Source of the DNA: an uncultured Bacilli bacterium
GTDB taxonomy: Bacteria > Bacillota_I > Bacilli_A > RF39 > UBA660
Assembly (NCBI GenBank): GCA_934168275.1
Contig: CAKPNA010000005.1
Span: forward strand, 18,220 to 82,219
DNA length: 64,000 nt
Direction: 5' to 3'
Below the pieces are notes generated by a model. It had not been told where the DNA came from. It made no database searches and saw only the letters and a program-made list of their open reading frames with translations. This document shows, piece by piece, positions 36,481-46,515 of this stretch (within the stretch, counting starts at the first letter, position 1; each line of letters starts with the position of its first letter). The translations under genes were made by a program, and so were the position numbers.

Positions 36481-37677
36481 ACTTAAATTATCCATCACGG
36501 ACTTTAAAACATTTTCATTCTTATTATTCTTTGGATAGTAATAAACACTATCTTTTATCTTATCAGGCAAATATTGTTGCTTAACATAAGAATTCTTATA
36601 ATCATGAGGATATTTATAATCAGGATTCCCATTAATTAGATGTTTAGGAATATTTCCCGTATTACCTGTCTGAATATCCGCAAAAGCTTTATCAATAGCC
36701 ATTTCAGCTGAATTAGACTTAGGACTAAGCGCTAACTCAATTACTACTGCGGCTAAAGGAATTCTCGCTTCCGGCAAACCAAGCATTAAAGCTGACTCAA
36801 TAGCGGCCATTACTTTAGGTCCCATTGCCGAATTAGCAAGACCAATATCTTCATATACAATTACCGCTAATCTGCGACATACAGCCTCTAAATCGTCTCC
36901 ATTAAGTAATCTTGCTAAGTAATAAACTGCCGCATTAACATCACTACCACGAATAGACTTCTGAAAAGCACTAAGCAAGTCATAGTACCCATCACCATTC
37001 TTATCATGAATAACATTAGGCTTATTATTAATATTCTTAACAAGATCTAAAGTAATCTCCCCATCATTAGCAGAGTAATAAGCAATCTCTAAAATATTAT
37101 AAGCATATCTTAAATCACTACCTGATACCTTAGCTATATAATCAATAGTACTATCATCTATCTTAATACCCTCTAAATATCCTGATGTAATAGCCTTATT
37201 TAAAGCCGTAATAATATTATCATAAGTTAAATCATGTAGCTCAAACAACTGACAACGACTCCTAATAGCTGGATTAATTGAATGATATGGATTAGCTGTT
37301 GTCATCCCAATTAAAGTAATTAAACCACTCTCTAAGTATGGTAATAACAAATCTTGCTTATCTTTATTTAAACGATGAATTTCATCCATAATTAAAACTA
37401 TACCATTATACATTTTAGCTTCTTCAACAACCACATCAAAGTCTTTCTTATTATTAATAACGGCATTTAAAGTACGATACCTAACATCTAACTCATTAAC
37501 AATAGCTAAAGCAATCGAAGTCTTCCCAATACCAGGATGCCCATATAATATCATAGAAAATAACTTCTTATTCTTTACTAAATTATATAATATCTTACCC
37601 TTACTTACTAAATGCTCTTGCCCAATTACATCCTCTAATGATTTAGGTCTTAACTTAATAGATAATAATTCATTCAT
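36463..37677 (-). CDS. rarA: Replication-associated AAA+ ATPase RarA (MgsA/YrvN)
   Basis: 404 residues from ATG 37677 (aaaggaa site). Clamp-loader-like ATPase acting at stalled forks. Start region RPKSLEDVIGQEHLVSKG; Walker A GHPGIGKTS; Walker B IVLIMDEIHRLN; sensor 1 GMTTANPYHS; C-terminal RarA domain (FQKSIRGSDVNAAVYYLARL and LINGNPDYKYPHDY). Position matches B. subtilis yrvN. Confidence 0.96.
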   Translation of the reverse strand: MNELLSIKLRPKSLEDVIGQEHLVSKGKILYNLVKNKKLFSMILYGHPGIGKTSIALAIVNELDVRYRTLNAVINNKKDFDVVVEEAKMYNGIVLIMDEIHRLNKDKQDLLLPYLESGLITLIGMTTANPYHSINPAIRSRCQLFELHDLTYDNIITALNKAITSGYLEGIKIDDSTIDYIAKVSGSDLRYAYNILEIAYYSANDGEITLDLVKNINNKPNVIHDKNGDGYYDLLSAFQKSIRGSDVNAAVYYLARLLNGDDLEAVCRRLAVIVYEDIGLANSAMGPKVMAAIESALMLGLPEARIPLAAVVIELALSPKSNSAEMAIDKAFADIQTGNTGNIPKHLINGNPDYKYPHDYKNSYVKQQYLPDKIKDSVYYYPKNNKNENVLKSVMDNLSKIKDS

Positions 37678-37795
37678 AACTATAATTCCTTTCAATATAT
37701 ATTCATTATAAACTAATATTAATTAATTATCAAATACTATTTAAAATTAAATATTTATGGTATAATTAAATAGTAAATAGTTAGGATATGATAGA

Positions 37796-38680
37796 ATGAA
37801 TAATGATAAAAACATAGAATTTATTATGAAATATCAAACTTACTTATTATCAGAAAAACACTTATCTGATAATTCAATATTTTCTTATTGTGAAGATATA
37901 ATGTTATTCTTAAAATATATAAATAAAGATGTACCATCTATCACTAAAGAAGATATCTATAATTATTTAGCTTATCTAGATAAAGAAAAATATAGTGTTT
38001 ATAGTGTGGCAAGAAAAATATCTTCTCTCAAATCATTTTATATATTTCTAAATAAACACTATCAAATGAAGAATATTATTGATGATATAGAAATGCCTAA
38101 ATATTATAAGAAGTTACCAACTATTTTAACTATTGAAGAAATAGATAAATTACTTAATGTCAACTTAGTAAATGCTTACGACTATCGTAATAAAGCTATG
38201 CTAGAACTCATGTATGCGACGGGGCTTCGTGTCAGTGAATTAGTTAATTTAGATATCAATAGTGTTAACTTAGAAAAAAAATTTGTTAGATGTATTGGTA
38301 AAGGAAGTAAAGAAAGAATCGTCCCAATTGGCGATGTAGCCTGTAATTATCTTAGTATTTATCTAAATGAATATCGTGATAAATTAACTAAGAATAGACT
38401 ATGTGAATCACTATTTTTAAATAATCATGGTAATACTATTACTAGACAAGGTTTCTTTAAAATGCTAAAAGAACAATGCATTAAAGTAGGTATTGATAAA
38501 AATATTTCACCACATATGCTAAGACACTCATTTGCTACTCATTTACTCAATAATGGTGCTGACTTACGTAGTATCCAAATGATGCTCGGACACAGCAATT
38601 TATCTACAACACAAATATATACTAATGTATCAAATGATATATTAAGAGAAAATTATAAATTATACCATCCAAGAGGATAG
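37796..38680 (+). CDS. xerD: Tyrosine recombinase XerD-like
   Basis: 294 residues, exact family length. SAM-like N-terminal domain, then catalytic residues: Arg in MYATGLRVSELVNL, Lys in GKGSKERIVPI, HMLRHSFATHLL (His-x-x-Arg), GHSNLSTTQIYTNV (His and nucleophile Tyr). Resolves chromosome dimers at dif with XerC. It sits next to a housekeeping gene, not in a mobile element. Confidence 0.9.
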   Translation: MNNDKNIEFIMKYQTYLLSEKHLSDNSIFSYCEDIMLFLKYINKDVPSITKEDIYNYLAYLDKEKYSVYSVARKISSLKSFYIFLNKHYQMKNIIDDIEMPKYYKKLPTILTIEEIDKLLNVNLVNAYDYRNKAMLELMYATGLRVSELVNLDINSVNLEKKFVRCIGKGSKERIVPIGDVACNYLSIYLNEYRDKLTKNRLCESLFLNNHGNTITRQGFFKMLKEQCIKVGIDKNISPHMLRHSFATHLLNNGADLRSIQMMLGHSNLSTTQIYTNVSNDILRENYKLYHPRG

Positions 38681-38701
38681 TTTAAAGAAAGAGGAATATA
38701 A

Positions 38702-40063
38702 ATGGAATTAAACAAAAATATGTTTAGAGAATACGATATAAGAGGAATATATGGTACTGATTTAAATGGCGATATTGCCTACCTAATCGGTCGTGGATTA
38801 GGTAGCAAAATGCACAAATTAAATATTGTTAAAACCGTTGTTGCTTATGACAATAGATTATCATCTGTCGAACTAGAAGAAAATTTAGTAAAAGGATTAA
38901 TTGAGTCAGGAATTAATGTCTATCGACTTGGTCTTGTCAGTACACCAATGTGCTACTATGCTAGCAATTATTTTGATGTAAATTGTAGTGTAATGATAAC
39001 TGCTTCCCACAATCCAAAAGAATATAATGGTTTTAAATTCTCATTTGACGGTATCAGCAATGCGTGTGGTAGTAGTGTCATGGAAATATATGATATTATC
39101 ACTAATAAAGACTTTGTAAATGGTAATGGTACAATATCTAATGTTGATATTGAAAATGCTTACATAGACCTATTAACTAATAATATAAACTTACCTAAGA
39201 AATTAAAAATAGTTTATGACTGTGGTAATGGAACAACATCTATTATTGCCAAAAAAATATTTGATAGATTAAATGTTGAATATATACCATTATATGATAT
39301 ATCTGATGGAAGTTTTCCAAATCATCATCCTGATCCATCTGTTGAGGAGAACCTACGTGATTTAGAAAAAACTGTCGTTGAAAATAAAGCAAGTCTTGGT
39401 ATTGCCTTTGATGGCGATGGTGATAGAGTAGGGGTAGTCGATGAAAAAGGTAATATGATTGATATTGACAAATATTTAATTATTATGTGGAAATATCTAG
39501 TAAATAGAGTAGAGAAGAAGGAAACATTCTTTGATGTAAAATGTAGTAAAGTTCTAGAAGATGAATTAATTAAATTAGGTGTTAAACCAATCGAAACTAG
39601 AACCGGCAATTCATATACTAGAAGAATAAGTGCCGAAGGGAATTACATCCTAGGTGGTGAATTATCCGGACACGTTTACTTCAGAGACAAATTCCCCGGT
39701 TATGATGATGGAATATACGCCGGAATTCGTTTAATCGAAGCTATATCTAATTTAAATGTTGAATTAAGTTCTATGTTAGAAGGAATCAATAAGTATTATT
39801 CCACAAAAGAAAATAAAATAGCTGTCGATGATAGTATTAAGTTCGATATCGTTAATAAAGTAAAAGAATACTGTATCAGTAAAGGATATAAATTCATTAC
39901 CTTAGATGGTGTCAAAGTAAAATACGACGATGGATTTGCTTTAGTTAGAGCCTCAAATACGGGTCCAAATATAACAACTAGATATGAAGCTAAAACCGAA
40001 TCAAGATTAGAAGAAATAACTAATGAATTCAATAACTTAATATATAGTTTATTAAATAAATAG
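38702..40063 (+). CDS. Phosphomannomutase/phosphoglucomutase
   Basis: 453 residues, AlgC/ManB type. Start motif FREYDIRGIYG; phospho-Ser loop TASHNPKEYNGFK; metal loop AFDGDGDRVG; sugar-binding GGELSGHVYFRD; C-terminal phosphate loop RASNTGPNITTRYEA. Interconverts hexose-1- and 6-phosphates for glycan precursors. 21 bases after xerD, likely cotranscribed. Confidence 0.94.
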   Translation: MELNKNMFREYDIRGIYGTDLNGDIAYLIGRGLGSKMHKLNIVKTVVAYDNRLSSVELEENLVKGLIESGINVYRLGLVSTPMCYYASNYFDVNCSVMITASHNPKEYNGFKFSFDGISNACGSSVMEIYDIITNKDFVNGNGTISNVDIENAYIDLLTNNINLPKKLKIVYDCGNGTTSIIAKKIFDRLNVEYIPLYDISDGSFPNHHPDPSVEENLRDLEKTVVENKASLGIAFDGDGDRVGVVDEKGNMIDIDKYLIIMWKYLVNRVEKKETFFDVKCSKVLEDELIKLGVKPIETRTGNSYTRRISAEGNYILGGELSGHVYFRDKFPGYDDGIYAGIRLIEAISNLNVELSSMLEGINKYYSTKENKIAVDDSIKFDIVNKVKEYCISKGYKFITLDGVKVKYDDGFALVRASNTGPNITTRYEAKTESRLEEITNEFNNLIYSLLNK

Positions 40064-40085
40064 AATGATATACTAGCAAGTAAAT

Positions 40086-40111
40086 AACTAATTTATTTGT
40101 TAGTTCTTTTT
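40086..40111 (+). terminator. Terminator after phosphohexomutase
   Basis: AACTAA / TTAGTT hairpin followed by CTTTTT. Confidence 0.65.
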
Positions 40112-40312
40112 ATAGAAGTTAACATAATATACATTATAGGAAGTTATAAATCTATAAAAAATATAGATAAAATAATATATTATTGTTTAATTAAGACCCA
40201 TATATCATTATATATTTACTAAATTAATTTATATAGCAACACTTACTATATATCCTTATTAAGTAATCTAATTCTAATTCATATATCATTCATCATTTTA
40301 AAATATTTAATC

Positions 40313-40713
40313 AGATGGATAAATATTCAACTATTATTACCTCGATGCAAATTTCGCCTTGCTAAATAAATACTACATCCACTCTCCTATTAATTTCAAT
40401 TTTAAATTTGTTCTTGAGATAGACAATTATATGTCTTTTCCGTTCTCGATGCAAATTTCACGAATAAATAAATTAACACTAGATGGATACTTGTTCATAT
40501 TTTATAATCTCGATGCAAATTTGAATTAGCTAATTTTTGTATTATATGGCCAATTATGAATCTTTAATAATTTCGATGCAAATTTCACAAATTAATATTT
40601 AAATTTTTCCAAAAAAATATTTTTAGATTAATTATTAAATCAAAAATTAATTTTTAATATTATTTAAATTTAGATTGATATTTATCTATCAAACAATATC
40701 TCGATGTAAATTT
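40313..40713. repeat. Five degenerate 43-bp direct repeats in non-coding DNA
   Basis: Each copy is AGATgGATA, 19 variable AT-rich bases, then CTCGATGCAAATTT. The conserved 14-mers start at 40341, 40445, 40509, 40572 and 40700 (spacings 104, 64, 63, 128, each close to a whole number of 10.5-bp turns). Copy 4 begins TTCG and copy 5 has TGTAAA. The flanks 40112-40312 and 40714-40759 are AT-rich with no gene. They might be same-face binding sites for a DNA-binding protein, e.g. the XRE protein next door. No cas gene is nearby. Confidence 0.7.
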
Positions 40714-40759
40714 CAAATTTACGATAAAATATCATAAGTATAATTACTTGTCATAGTTA

Positions 40760-40801
40760 ATAAAAAGCCCCCTACTCCGAAGTCAATTTAGAAGTAGGGG
40801 G
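40760..40801 (-). terminator. Strong terminator of XRE regulator gene
   Basis: On the minus strand CCCCCTACTT ... AGTAGGGGG, then CTTTTTATT; 25 bases past the stop. Confidence 0.85.
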
Positions 40802-40825
40802 AGTTGACAACAAAAAAAAGACTAG

Positions 40826-41608
40826 TTATACACTAGCCCATCTTGATTGAATTTCTGCAATCTTATCGAATACCTCACCAGCATTATTTTCATTTATCTC
40901 ATCATATCCAAGTTCTCTTAAAGCTTGAACTTTAGCAGTATTTAATTCTTGCGTTCTACTAAGCTTTTCCTCATTCTTTCTAGATAATTCCATTTCCCAT
41001 CTCTTGTGAGACTCAGCCAATTTACTACGAGACGCTCCGCCATTGTTATATAGTGTCATAGCGGAATACATAATGCTTTCAAAAATAAATTGTTGTTCTT
41101 CTTCAAAAGCATATACATTAGGATTCGTATACCCTAGTGATTTTGACACATAACCAAGTATATATTTCATTTCCTTATTATTACCTACGGCTTGTAAAAA
41201 TTGATATATATAAGCAAGTAATACTTGACTTGATTTTGTCTTATCCTCGTTTAAAAACTCCTTTAATTGAAATACAATATCACTTATTAAATCTTGTTCT
41301 TCTTTTCTTAAACCTGTTAATTCAATAATTTCACTTTTTTTAACCGGATTCTTTTTAGAATTAAATATTTTATTTCCTACTTGTTGAATATATTCATCTG
41401 TCAACTCAACATTTTTAAGTTCTTCTTCAGTTTTAACATTTAATAATTTAAATAATAATTGACATTTATCATTTGACAATTTAGATAGATCATCACCATC
41501 TAAATAGTTGTATACCATTTGTCTAGATACATTAAGATATTTAGCTAAATTTACTTTAGATATATTAGCTTCTCTTAATATTACATTAATTTTTTCTACT
41601 GTGGTCAT
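40826..41608 (-). CDS. XRE-family DNA-binding protein
   Basis: 260 residues from ATG 41608 behind aggaggg. The helix-turn-helix is at about residues 12-60 (ISKVNLAKYLNVSRQMVYNY). The remaining 200 residues are a helical domain with a charged C-terminal coil (KRWEMELSRKNEEKLSRTQE), unlike simple repressors. The gene lies directly beside the repeat region. Role unknown; a repeat-binding or regulatory role is inference. Confidence 0.8.
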   Translation of the reverse strand: MTTVEKINVILREANISKVNLAKYLNVSRQMVYNYLDGDDLSKLSNDKCQLLFKLLNVKTEEELKNVELTDEYIQQVGNKIFNSKKNPVKKSEIIELTGLRKEEQDLISDIVFQLKEFLNEDKTKSSQVLLAYIYQFLQAVGNNKEMKYILGYVSKSLGYTNPNVYAFEEEQQFIFESIMYSAMTLYNNGGASRSKLAESHKRWEMELSRKNEEKLSRTQELNTAKVQALRELGYDEINENNAGEVFDKIAEIQSRWASV

Positions 41609-41660
41609 AATACATACCCTCCTATTAATATTTTATCATTTATACGAAATATGTCAAGTA

Positions 41661-42743
41661 TTAGAAAGCGCTTCTAATCATTCCACCACCTAGACATTTT
41701 CCATCTTTATATAGTACACAAAATTGTCCTGGCGTAACCGCTTTAGCCTTGTCATAAGTAATTGTTAACTCATCACCATTTATTTCTTCTACTTTACATC
41801 TAATATCTTGTTGACGATATCTAAATTTACATGCACATTCTTTTAATTCATCCATATCATCAGTCAAGAAATTAAACTTTTCAATAATCGCACGAGTAGT
41901 ATATAACGACTCGCATTCTTCACCACTTGATACATATAAAATATTATTATCCAAGTCTTTCTTTACAACATAGCTCTTATCTTCATTGCCACCTAGATTT
42001 AGTCCCCTTCTTTGACCAATTGTATAGTACATTAACCCAATATGTTCTCCTACCACTTCATTAGTATCAATATTAACAATCTTACCAGGCTGATTAGGCA
42101 AATAATTTTGTAAAAATTTGGTAAAGTTTCTTTCTCCGATAAAGCATATTCCTGTTGAATCTTTTTTACTAGCAGTAACTAAATCATACTCTTTAGCAAT
42201 TCTTCTTACTTCCGGTTTTTCAATATCTCCAAGTGGGAATAAAACGTTTTTAAATTTCTCCTTATCAACATATGCTAAAAAATAACTTTGATCTTTATTC
42301 AAGTCTTTTGCTTTATACAACTTTCCATCAATAATCTTCGCATAATGACCAGTAGCAACATAATCAGCTTTCAAATCAATAGCCGCTTTAATAAATAAAT
42401 CAAACTTAATATATTTATTGCACATAACATCTGGGTTAGGAGTTCTGCCTTTCTTAAGTTCGTCTAAAAAGTAAGTAAAAACATTATCCCAATACTCTTT
42501 TACATAATCAACTCTATGTAGTGGAATATTTAACTTTTCACATACCTTAACTGCATCATTATAATCTTGTTCCTGTGGGCATATATTATCATTTAAATTA
42601 GGATTACCTAAATAATCATTATTAATACTACTATCCCAATTTCTCATAAATAAACCAATAACATTATATCCCTGTTGTTTTAAAAGAAGTGCCGCTACTG
42701 AACTATCTACACCTCCGGAAATACCTACTACTACTGTTTTCAC
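41661..42743 (-). CDS. mnmA: tRNA 2-thiouridylase
   Basis: 360 residues. GTG 42743 is chosen because aagga lies nine bases upstream, while upstream ATGs overlap that site. PP-loop VVVGISGGVDSSVAALLL; catalytic Cys in NPDVMCNKYIKF and the second Cys in STGICFIGERNF. Thiolates the wobble U34 of Lys/Glu/Gln tRNAs. No cysteine desulfurase is adjacent, unlike Bacillus (yrvO). Confidence 0.96.
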   Translation of the reverse strand: MKTVVVGISGGVDSSVAALLLKQQGYNVIGLFMRNWDSSINNDYLGNPNLNDNICPQEQDYNDAVKVCEKLNIPLHRVDYVKEYWDNVFTYFLDELKKGRTPNPDVMCNKYIKFDLFIKAAIDLKADYVATGHYAKIIDGKLYKAKDLNKDQSYFLAYVDKEKFKNVLFPLGDIEKPEVRRIAKEYDLVTASKKDSTGICFIGERNFTKFLQNYLPNQPGKIVNIDTNEVVGEHIGLMYYTIGQRRGLNLGGNEDKSYVVKKDLDNNILYVSSGEECESLYTTRAIIEKFNFLTDDMDELKECACKFRYRQQDIRCKVEEINGDELTITYDKAKAVTPGQFCVLYKDGKCLGGGMIRSAF

Positions 42744-42833
42744 TACAACCATTCCTTTCATTAAGTTAAATAACATTATAATTATAACACAAAATAATAT
42801 AAAAAACTACTATTTGTTTGGTATTATAGTAGT

Positions 42834-43457
42834 TCACACATATAATTTTATAATTAATTTTAAAAGAAATGGAAATAAGTATACTTCACTAATACTAGAT
42901 ACTAAAGTTAAAGCCACGGCTATTAATAAAATGATTAAATATTTCTTCATAAAATTCTTTGTCTTCATATCTTTTTTCTGAAATATTTGAATTAATAAAT
43001 ACCTACTAAAGGTTATACTATAAATCGTTAAGACAATAATTACTAAAGAATTAATTAATGTATGTGGAATAATATATAAGATAACTGCTAATATAGATTT
43101 AAATCCGTAAGTAATTATTAATGATGAAGTAGTAAACCCAATAATAAACCCTTTCAAATAAGTTAAAAAGATATTTACTAAGATTCCTAAGATACTGAGT
43201 CCCAGAACCCATATTACTATAACATAAAAATAGTTTAAACTAAGCATATTCTTTAAACTATCGAGATAACTATAATCAGATGAATTGACATTACTAAAAA
43301 ACTTCGTAATATGTTCTACTACTAAACTTTTATCATTAGTATTAATAACCATTATAAATATTGATCCGGTTATAATACCAATAATAAATATACTAAATGC
43401 GATAATGTTTGTTCTTGTATTTGGAATTATTAATTTAAAGATATTGTTGCGTTTCAT
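42834..43457 (-). CDS. spoIIM: Stage II sporulation protein M
   Basis: 207 residues, about five membrane helices. The SpoIIM family pattern IIAFSIFIIGIITGSIF, then LSILGILVNIFLTYLKGFIIGF and ILYIIPHTLINSLVI, is present. Part of the DMP complex (SpoIID-SpoIIM-SpoIIP) that drives engulfment; spoIIP is also in this window. Confidence 0.85.
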   Translation of the reverse strand: MKRNNIFKLIIPNTRTNIIAFSIFIIGIITGSIFIMVINTNDKSLVVEHITKFFSNVNSSDYSYLDSLKNMLSLNYFYVIVIWVLGLSILGILVNIFLTYLKGFIIGFTTSSLIITYGFKSILAVILYIIPHTLINSLVIIVLTIYSITFSRYLLIQIFQKKDMKTKNFMKKYLIILLIAVALTLVSSISEVYLFPFLLKLIIKLYV

Positions 43458-43488
43458 ATTTTCACCTAATTAAGTATATTAATACTTA

Positions 43489-43517
43489 TTGTAATTATTC
43501 CATTTATTTAGTATAAT
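43489..43517 (+). promoter_or_regulatory. Sigma-A promoter of small membrane protein
   Basis: TTGTAA 43489-43494, 17-bp spacer, TATAAT 43512-43517. Confidence 0.7.
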
Positions 43518-43534
43518 TATACTGAGGTGTAAAA

Positions 43535-43645
43535 ATGAGTAAGAAGAAAAAGAAATATAAATTAACGTTTTCCAAAGTATTAGTAATAATTATGTTAGTA
43601 TTATCATTAGCTAGTGTCATTATTGGTATTATTAGTGTTTTTTAG
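43535..43645 (+). CDS. Small basic-headed membrane protein (DUF4044-like)
   Basis: 36 residues with promoter, gaggtg site and terminator of its own. MSKKKKKYKLTFSKV then one membrane helix (IIMLVLSLASVIIGIISVF). The same layout as the short DUF4044 proteins of Firmicutes. Function unknown. Too short for common gene callers but well supported by signals. Confidence 0.7.
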   Translation: MSKKKKKYKLTFSKVLVIIMLVLSLASVIIGIISVF

Positions 43646-43650
43646 ATATA

Positions 43651-43688
43651 ATAAAACCCTAGATTCAAAAAATCCGGGGTTTTTATTT
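43651..43688 (+). terminator. Terminator of small membrane protein gene
   Basis: AAAACCC TAGATT / ATCCGGGGTTTT stem followed by TATTTTG. Confidence 0.75.
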
Positions 43689-43693
43689 TGTGC

Positions 43694-44419
43694 TTATTTA
43701 AATACTATATAAAGAATAACTAATGATACCAAAATTGTAAATATGGCTAATAGTGAGTATGAAGCAAAACCTTTATTTTGTTTATCTTCGCCCATATCAA
43801 TAATATTAGTATCGTTCTTAAACGTTGGATTAACTTCTTCCTCAACAGGAATTTCTTTTGGTTCATTGGTACCTACTACAAATGACATACTAGGAGTAGA
43901 TATTGTTTGATAATTTTCAACTTTAGTAGCATTATCTTGTCTAATTAATTCAAGTAGTGATATACCTTTAACCCTACTAGAATATCTATTTATAAACCAA
44001 TTTAAAAAGTTTTGATATTTATCGCTATTAATTACTGTTATTTCATTATCTATTTGTAAATTATTACTAGATAATACTTTATATGCACTATTAATTAAAT
44101 ATCCACATACCGCATCTACTTTACCATAATTATCAATATTTCCTTCGTTAAGATAATTAACAATTTCATCATTAAATATTGGCAATATTAACGTAATATC
44201 ATAATCATCAATATCTTTAAACACTGCCTTAACATTTTCTTCTACCCAAATTCTATCATTTTTTAGAACATCATATTTATCCATGTTAGACTTTATATCA
44301 ATAACCATTTTAACTGCATGCCCAGCATTCTTAGGAACTGTAATATAATAGTTTACATAATCAGTCTTGACATAGTACACATTATGTCTTAATAATTTTA
44401 AAAATAATGTTGTTTCCAC
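43694..44419 (-). CDS. Tail-anchored membrane protein, unknown
   Basis: 241 residues from GTG 44419 (gggagg site). A cytosolic domain of about 215 residues containing YYVKTDYVNYYITVPKNAG, and one C-terminal membrane helix (LLAIFTILVSLVILYIVF) preceded by an acidic linker. No family recognised. Confidence 0.6.
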   Translation of the reverse strand: METTLFLKLLRHNVYYVKTDYVNYYITVPKNAGHAVKMVIDIKSNMDKYDVLKNDRIWVEENVKAVFKDIDDYDITLILPIFNDEIVNYLNEGNIDNYGKVDAVCGYLINSAYKVLSSNNLQIDNEITVINSDKYQNFLNWFINRYSSRVKGISLLELIRQDNATKVENYQTISTPSMSFVVGTNEPKEIPVEEEVNPTFKNDTNIIDMGEDKQNKGFASYSLLAIFTILVSLVILYIVFK

Positions 44420-44454
44420 TATTGTGCCTCCCTATTATGTCTTAATTATAACAA

Positions 44455-44486
44455 AAAAAAGTTAAAAAGAAAATACCTTTTTAACT
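44455..44486 (-). terminator. Terminator after mscL
   Basis: On the minus strand AAGTTAAAAAG / CTTTTTAACTT stem, then T-run. Confidence 0.75.
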
Positions 44487-44502
44487 TAAATTTTTCCTAG
44501 TT

Positions 44503-44949
44503 CTATTTTTTAGTTGTTTTTACTTGCTTTTTTAATAAATCTCTAATTTCAATAAGAAGTAATTCTTCATTACTTTTAGTTTCTTCTTTCGGAGCTTCTT
44601 CTTTTTTCTTCTCATCTTTCTTTAATAATTTTTCTTTAGACTTTTCTAAATTTTCTGTTAACTTATTAATAGCTTTTACAATAATAAAAATACAAAAAGC
44701 AATTATTAAAAAGTTAACAATTTCTTGAATAAAGTTACCATAATTAATTACAGCATCTCCTAATTTAATTGAAAGACTTGTAAAATCAATTCCCCCAATA
44801 GCAATACCTACTAAAGGCATAATTACATCATTTACTAGTGAAGTTACAATCTTACTGAAAGCTGTTCCCATTACCACACCAACAGACAAATCAATAACAT
44901 TACCTCTCGCAATAAAAGTTTTAAATTCATTAAATATTTTCTTCATCAT
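44503..44949 (-). CDS. mscL: Large-conductance mechanosensitive channel
   Basis: 148 residues. The N-terminal [21 protein letters not shown] pore helix and [10 protein letters not shown] are diagnostic; a second helix ([15 protein letters not shown]) and a Lys/Glu-rich C-terminal coil follow. Pressure-release channel. Two adjacent ATGs (44949, 44946) follow aggagg; the second has the better spacing. The gene lies 7 bases after the radical-SAM stop. Confidence 0.95.
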   Translation of the reverse strand: MMKKIFNEFKTFIARGNVIDLSVGVVMGTAFSKIVTSLVNDVIMPLVGIAIGGIDFTSLSIKLGDAVINYGNFIQEIVNFLIIAFCIFIIVKAINKLTENLEKSKEKLLKKDEKKKEEAPKEETKSNEELLLIEIRDLLKKQVKTTKK

Positions 44950-44956
44950 TTTCCTC

Positions 44957-45769
44957 CTATTTTTCTAAAAAATTACAATGTTTACAATATTCCTCAACTT
45001 TAGTATGATTCTTAAACCCTTTAATCATATTATCAACTCTTTTAGAACTTAGTATTTTACCTAGTTCATCAGTATATATATTACCAAGATTTATCTCTCC
45101 TGTTGAATCTAAACAGCAAGGCACCACAGTACCATCACATAAAATACCAATATGATCAATTAATCCATAGCACGTACCTTTTTCTTCATAATAGTTATTA
45201 CTTAAATCCGGCCAAATAAACTCATGAAACTTAGTTAAATATAATCTATCATTTATCTTTATCTGACTATCTTTATTTAGTACTTTATTATCTAACTTAT
45301 ATCTATCACAAATACTTTTATAGATAATGTCTTCATTCTCATTAAATGCCCATAATCTTAAAACAACATAAGTATTATTCTTAATTAATGTATCAATACA
45401 ATTATATATATTATCTAAATATTCTTTTAAAGATAAGTGATACTTACTATTATAACTATGCAGTGATATATTAACTTGTCTTATATTCTTAATATCTTTT
45501 ATCTTATTTATTAAATATCCATTAGTAGTTATATTAATATAAAAACCTAAACTAGATGCTAAATCAATAAAATATTCGATATCCGGATGCATTAAAGGCT
45601 CTCCTAAAATATGTAAATATATATACTTAGTATAATCTTTAATCTTAAGAAGAATAGTATCAAATTCTTCTCTAGTCATATACCTAATCTCTCTTTTATT
45701 CTTAACGCAAAAGCTGCATGACAAATTACAAGAATTAGTTATTTCAATATATATTTTCTTAAAACACAT
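44957..45769 (-). CDS. Radical SAM/SPASM-type protein
   Basis: 270 residues. The 4Fe-4S site CNLSCSFC (CxxxCxxC), then [12 protein letters not shown] and ITTNGYLI as in MoaA-like enzymes. A C-terminal Cys-rich part ([18 protein letters not shown], then CKHCNF) resembles a SPASM auxiliary-cluster domain. Its ribosome-binding site overlaps the stop of the 225-residue gene upstream, so the two are coupled. Substrate unknown; peptide or protein modification is possible. Confidence 0.85.
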   Translation of the reverse strand: MCFKKIYIEITNSCNLSCSFCVKNKREIRYMTREEFDTILLKIKDYTKYIYLHILGEPLMHPDIEYFIDLASSLGFYINITTNGYLINKIKDIKNIRQVNISLHSYNSKYHLSLKEYLDNIYNCIDTLIKNNTYVVLRLWAFNENEDIIYKSICDRYKLDNKVLNKDSQIKINDRLYLTKFHEFIWPDLSNNYYEEKGTCYGLIDHIGILCDGTVVPCCLDSTGEINLGNIYTDELGKILSSKRVDNMIKGFKNHTKVEEYCKHCNFLEK

Positions 45770-45770
45770 A

Positions 45771-46448
45771 TTATTTCCTTCTTACTAATTTCTTACTAGC
45801 TAGTAATGTTCTAATATCATCAGTATAATATCTTACTGAATAATCATCATAACTTTGATTAGCGCAATCTTTTATAATATTTGAAAAGAACTTACCCTGA
45901 AAATCATATATCTTTTTATAATTAGTACTATGCATAGTTAAATAATACATATATGTATCTTCTTCACTACTTAAGTCCATATCTTTAATAACCTCTAAAT
46001 AATTATCAATCCCATATTTGCCAATAAAATTAACTACTTCATTAACACTATCCCATAACCAAGTTTTGCCATTATCTTTAGTAAAAGCTTTCTTTAAATA
46101 GTTAGTAATAACACTAAAGAATCCAACAATATTAATATTATCACTATCATAATAATTTATTCTACAAATGTTATTACCATCAACCATACCTAATCCAACT
46201 GATATGCAATCTCTCACATCCATACTATTTATAAGTAATGAACAAAGATTATATAAAATATCTTTTGTTTTCTCATTAACAACAAAACTAATATATGGCT
46301 TAACATCACCACATGAAGAATAAGTCTCAATATCCTGTTCAACACAATATGTTAAAAGTTCTTCAAGACCAACATTGCCTTCGGCTATTTCCAAAATTAA
46401 TGTCCTTCTATTTTCTTTAATTTGACTAAAAGGTACTAGTCTATACAC
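45771..46448 (-). CDS. Unknown protein coupled to radical SAM enzyme
   Basis: 225 residues from GTG 46448 (ggtgat site). It begins MYRLVPFSQIKENRRTLILE and contains EQDIETYSSCGDVKPYISFV, reminiscent of small alpha/beta domains, then a helical C-terminal half. No family known to me. The 1-base gap to the radical SAM gene indicates a joint task. Confidence 0.6.
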   Translation of the reverse strand: MYRLVPFSQIKENRRTLILEIAEGNVGLEELLTYCVEQDIETYSSCGDVKPYISFVVNEKTKDILYNLCSLLINSMDVRDCISVGLGMVDGNNICRINYYDSDNINIVGFFSVITNYLKKAFTKDNGKTWLWDSVNEVVNFIGKYGIDNYLEVIKDMDLSSEEDTYMYYLTMHSTNYKKIYDFQGKFFSNIIKDCANQSYDDYSVRYYTDDIRTLLASKKLVRRK

Positions 46449-46515
46449 TAATCATCACCATACTTTCTTAAGGCACTTTTACTATAGCAAAACTAACTAC
46501 AAAAGTCAATATTCC

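Noticed and set aside
40313..40713. CRISPR array from spaced 14-mers
   Set aside because: Spacing is irregular, repeats are degenerate over 43 bp, and no cas gene or leader is present.
37796..41608. Integrative element from xerD plus XRE gene
   Set aside because: xerD is next to a housekeeping mutase and looks like the chromosomal enzyme; no phage, relaxase or attachment-repeat genes are nearby.
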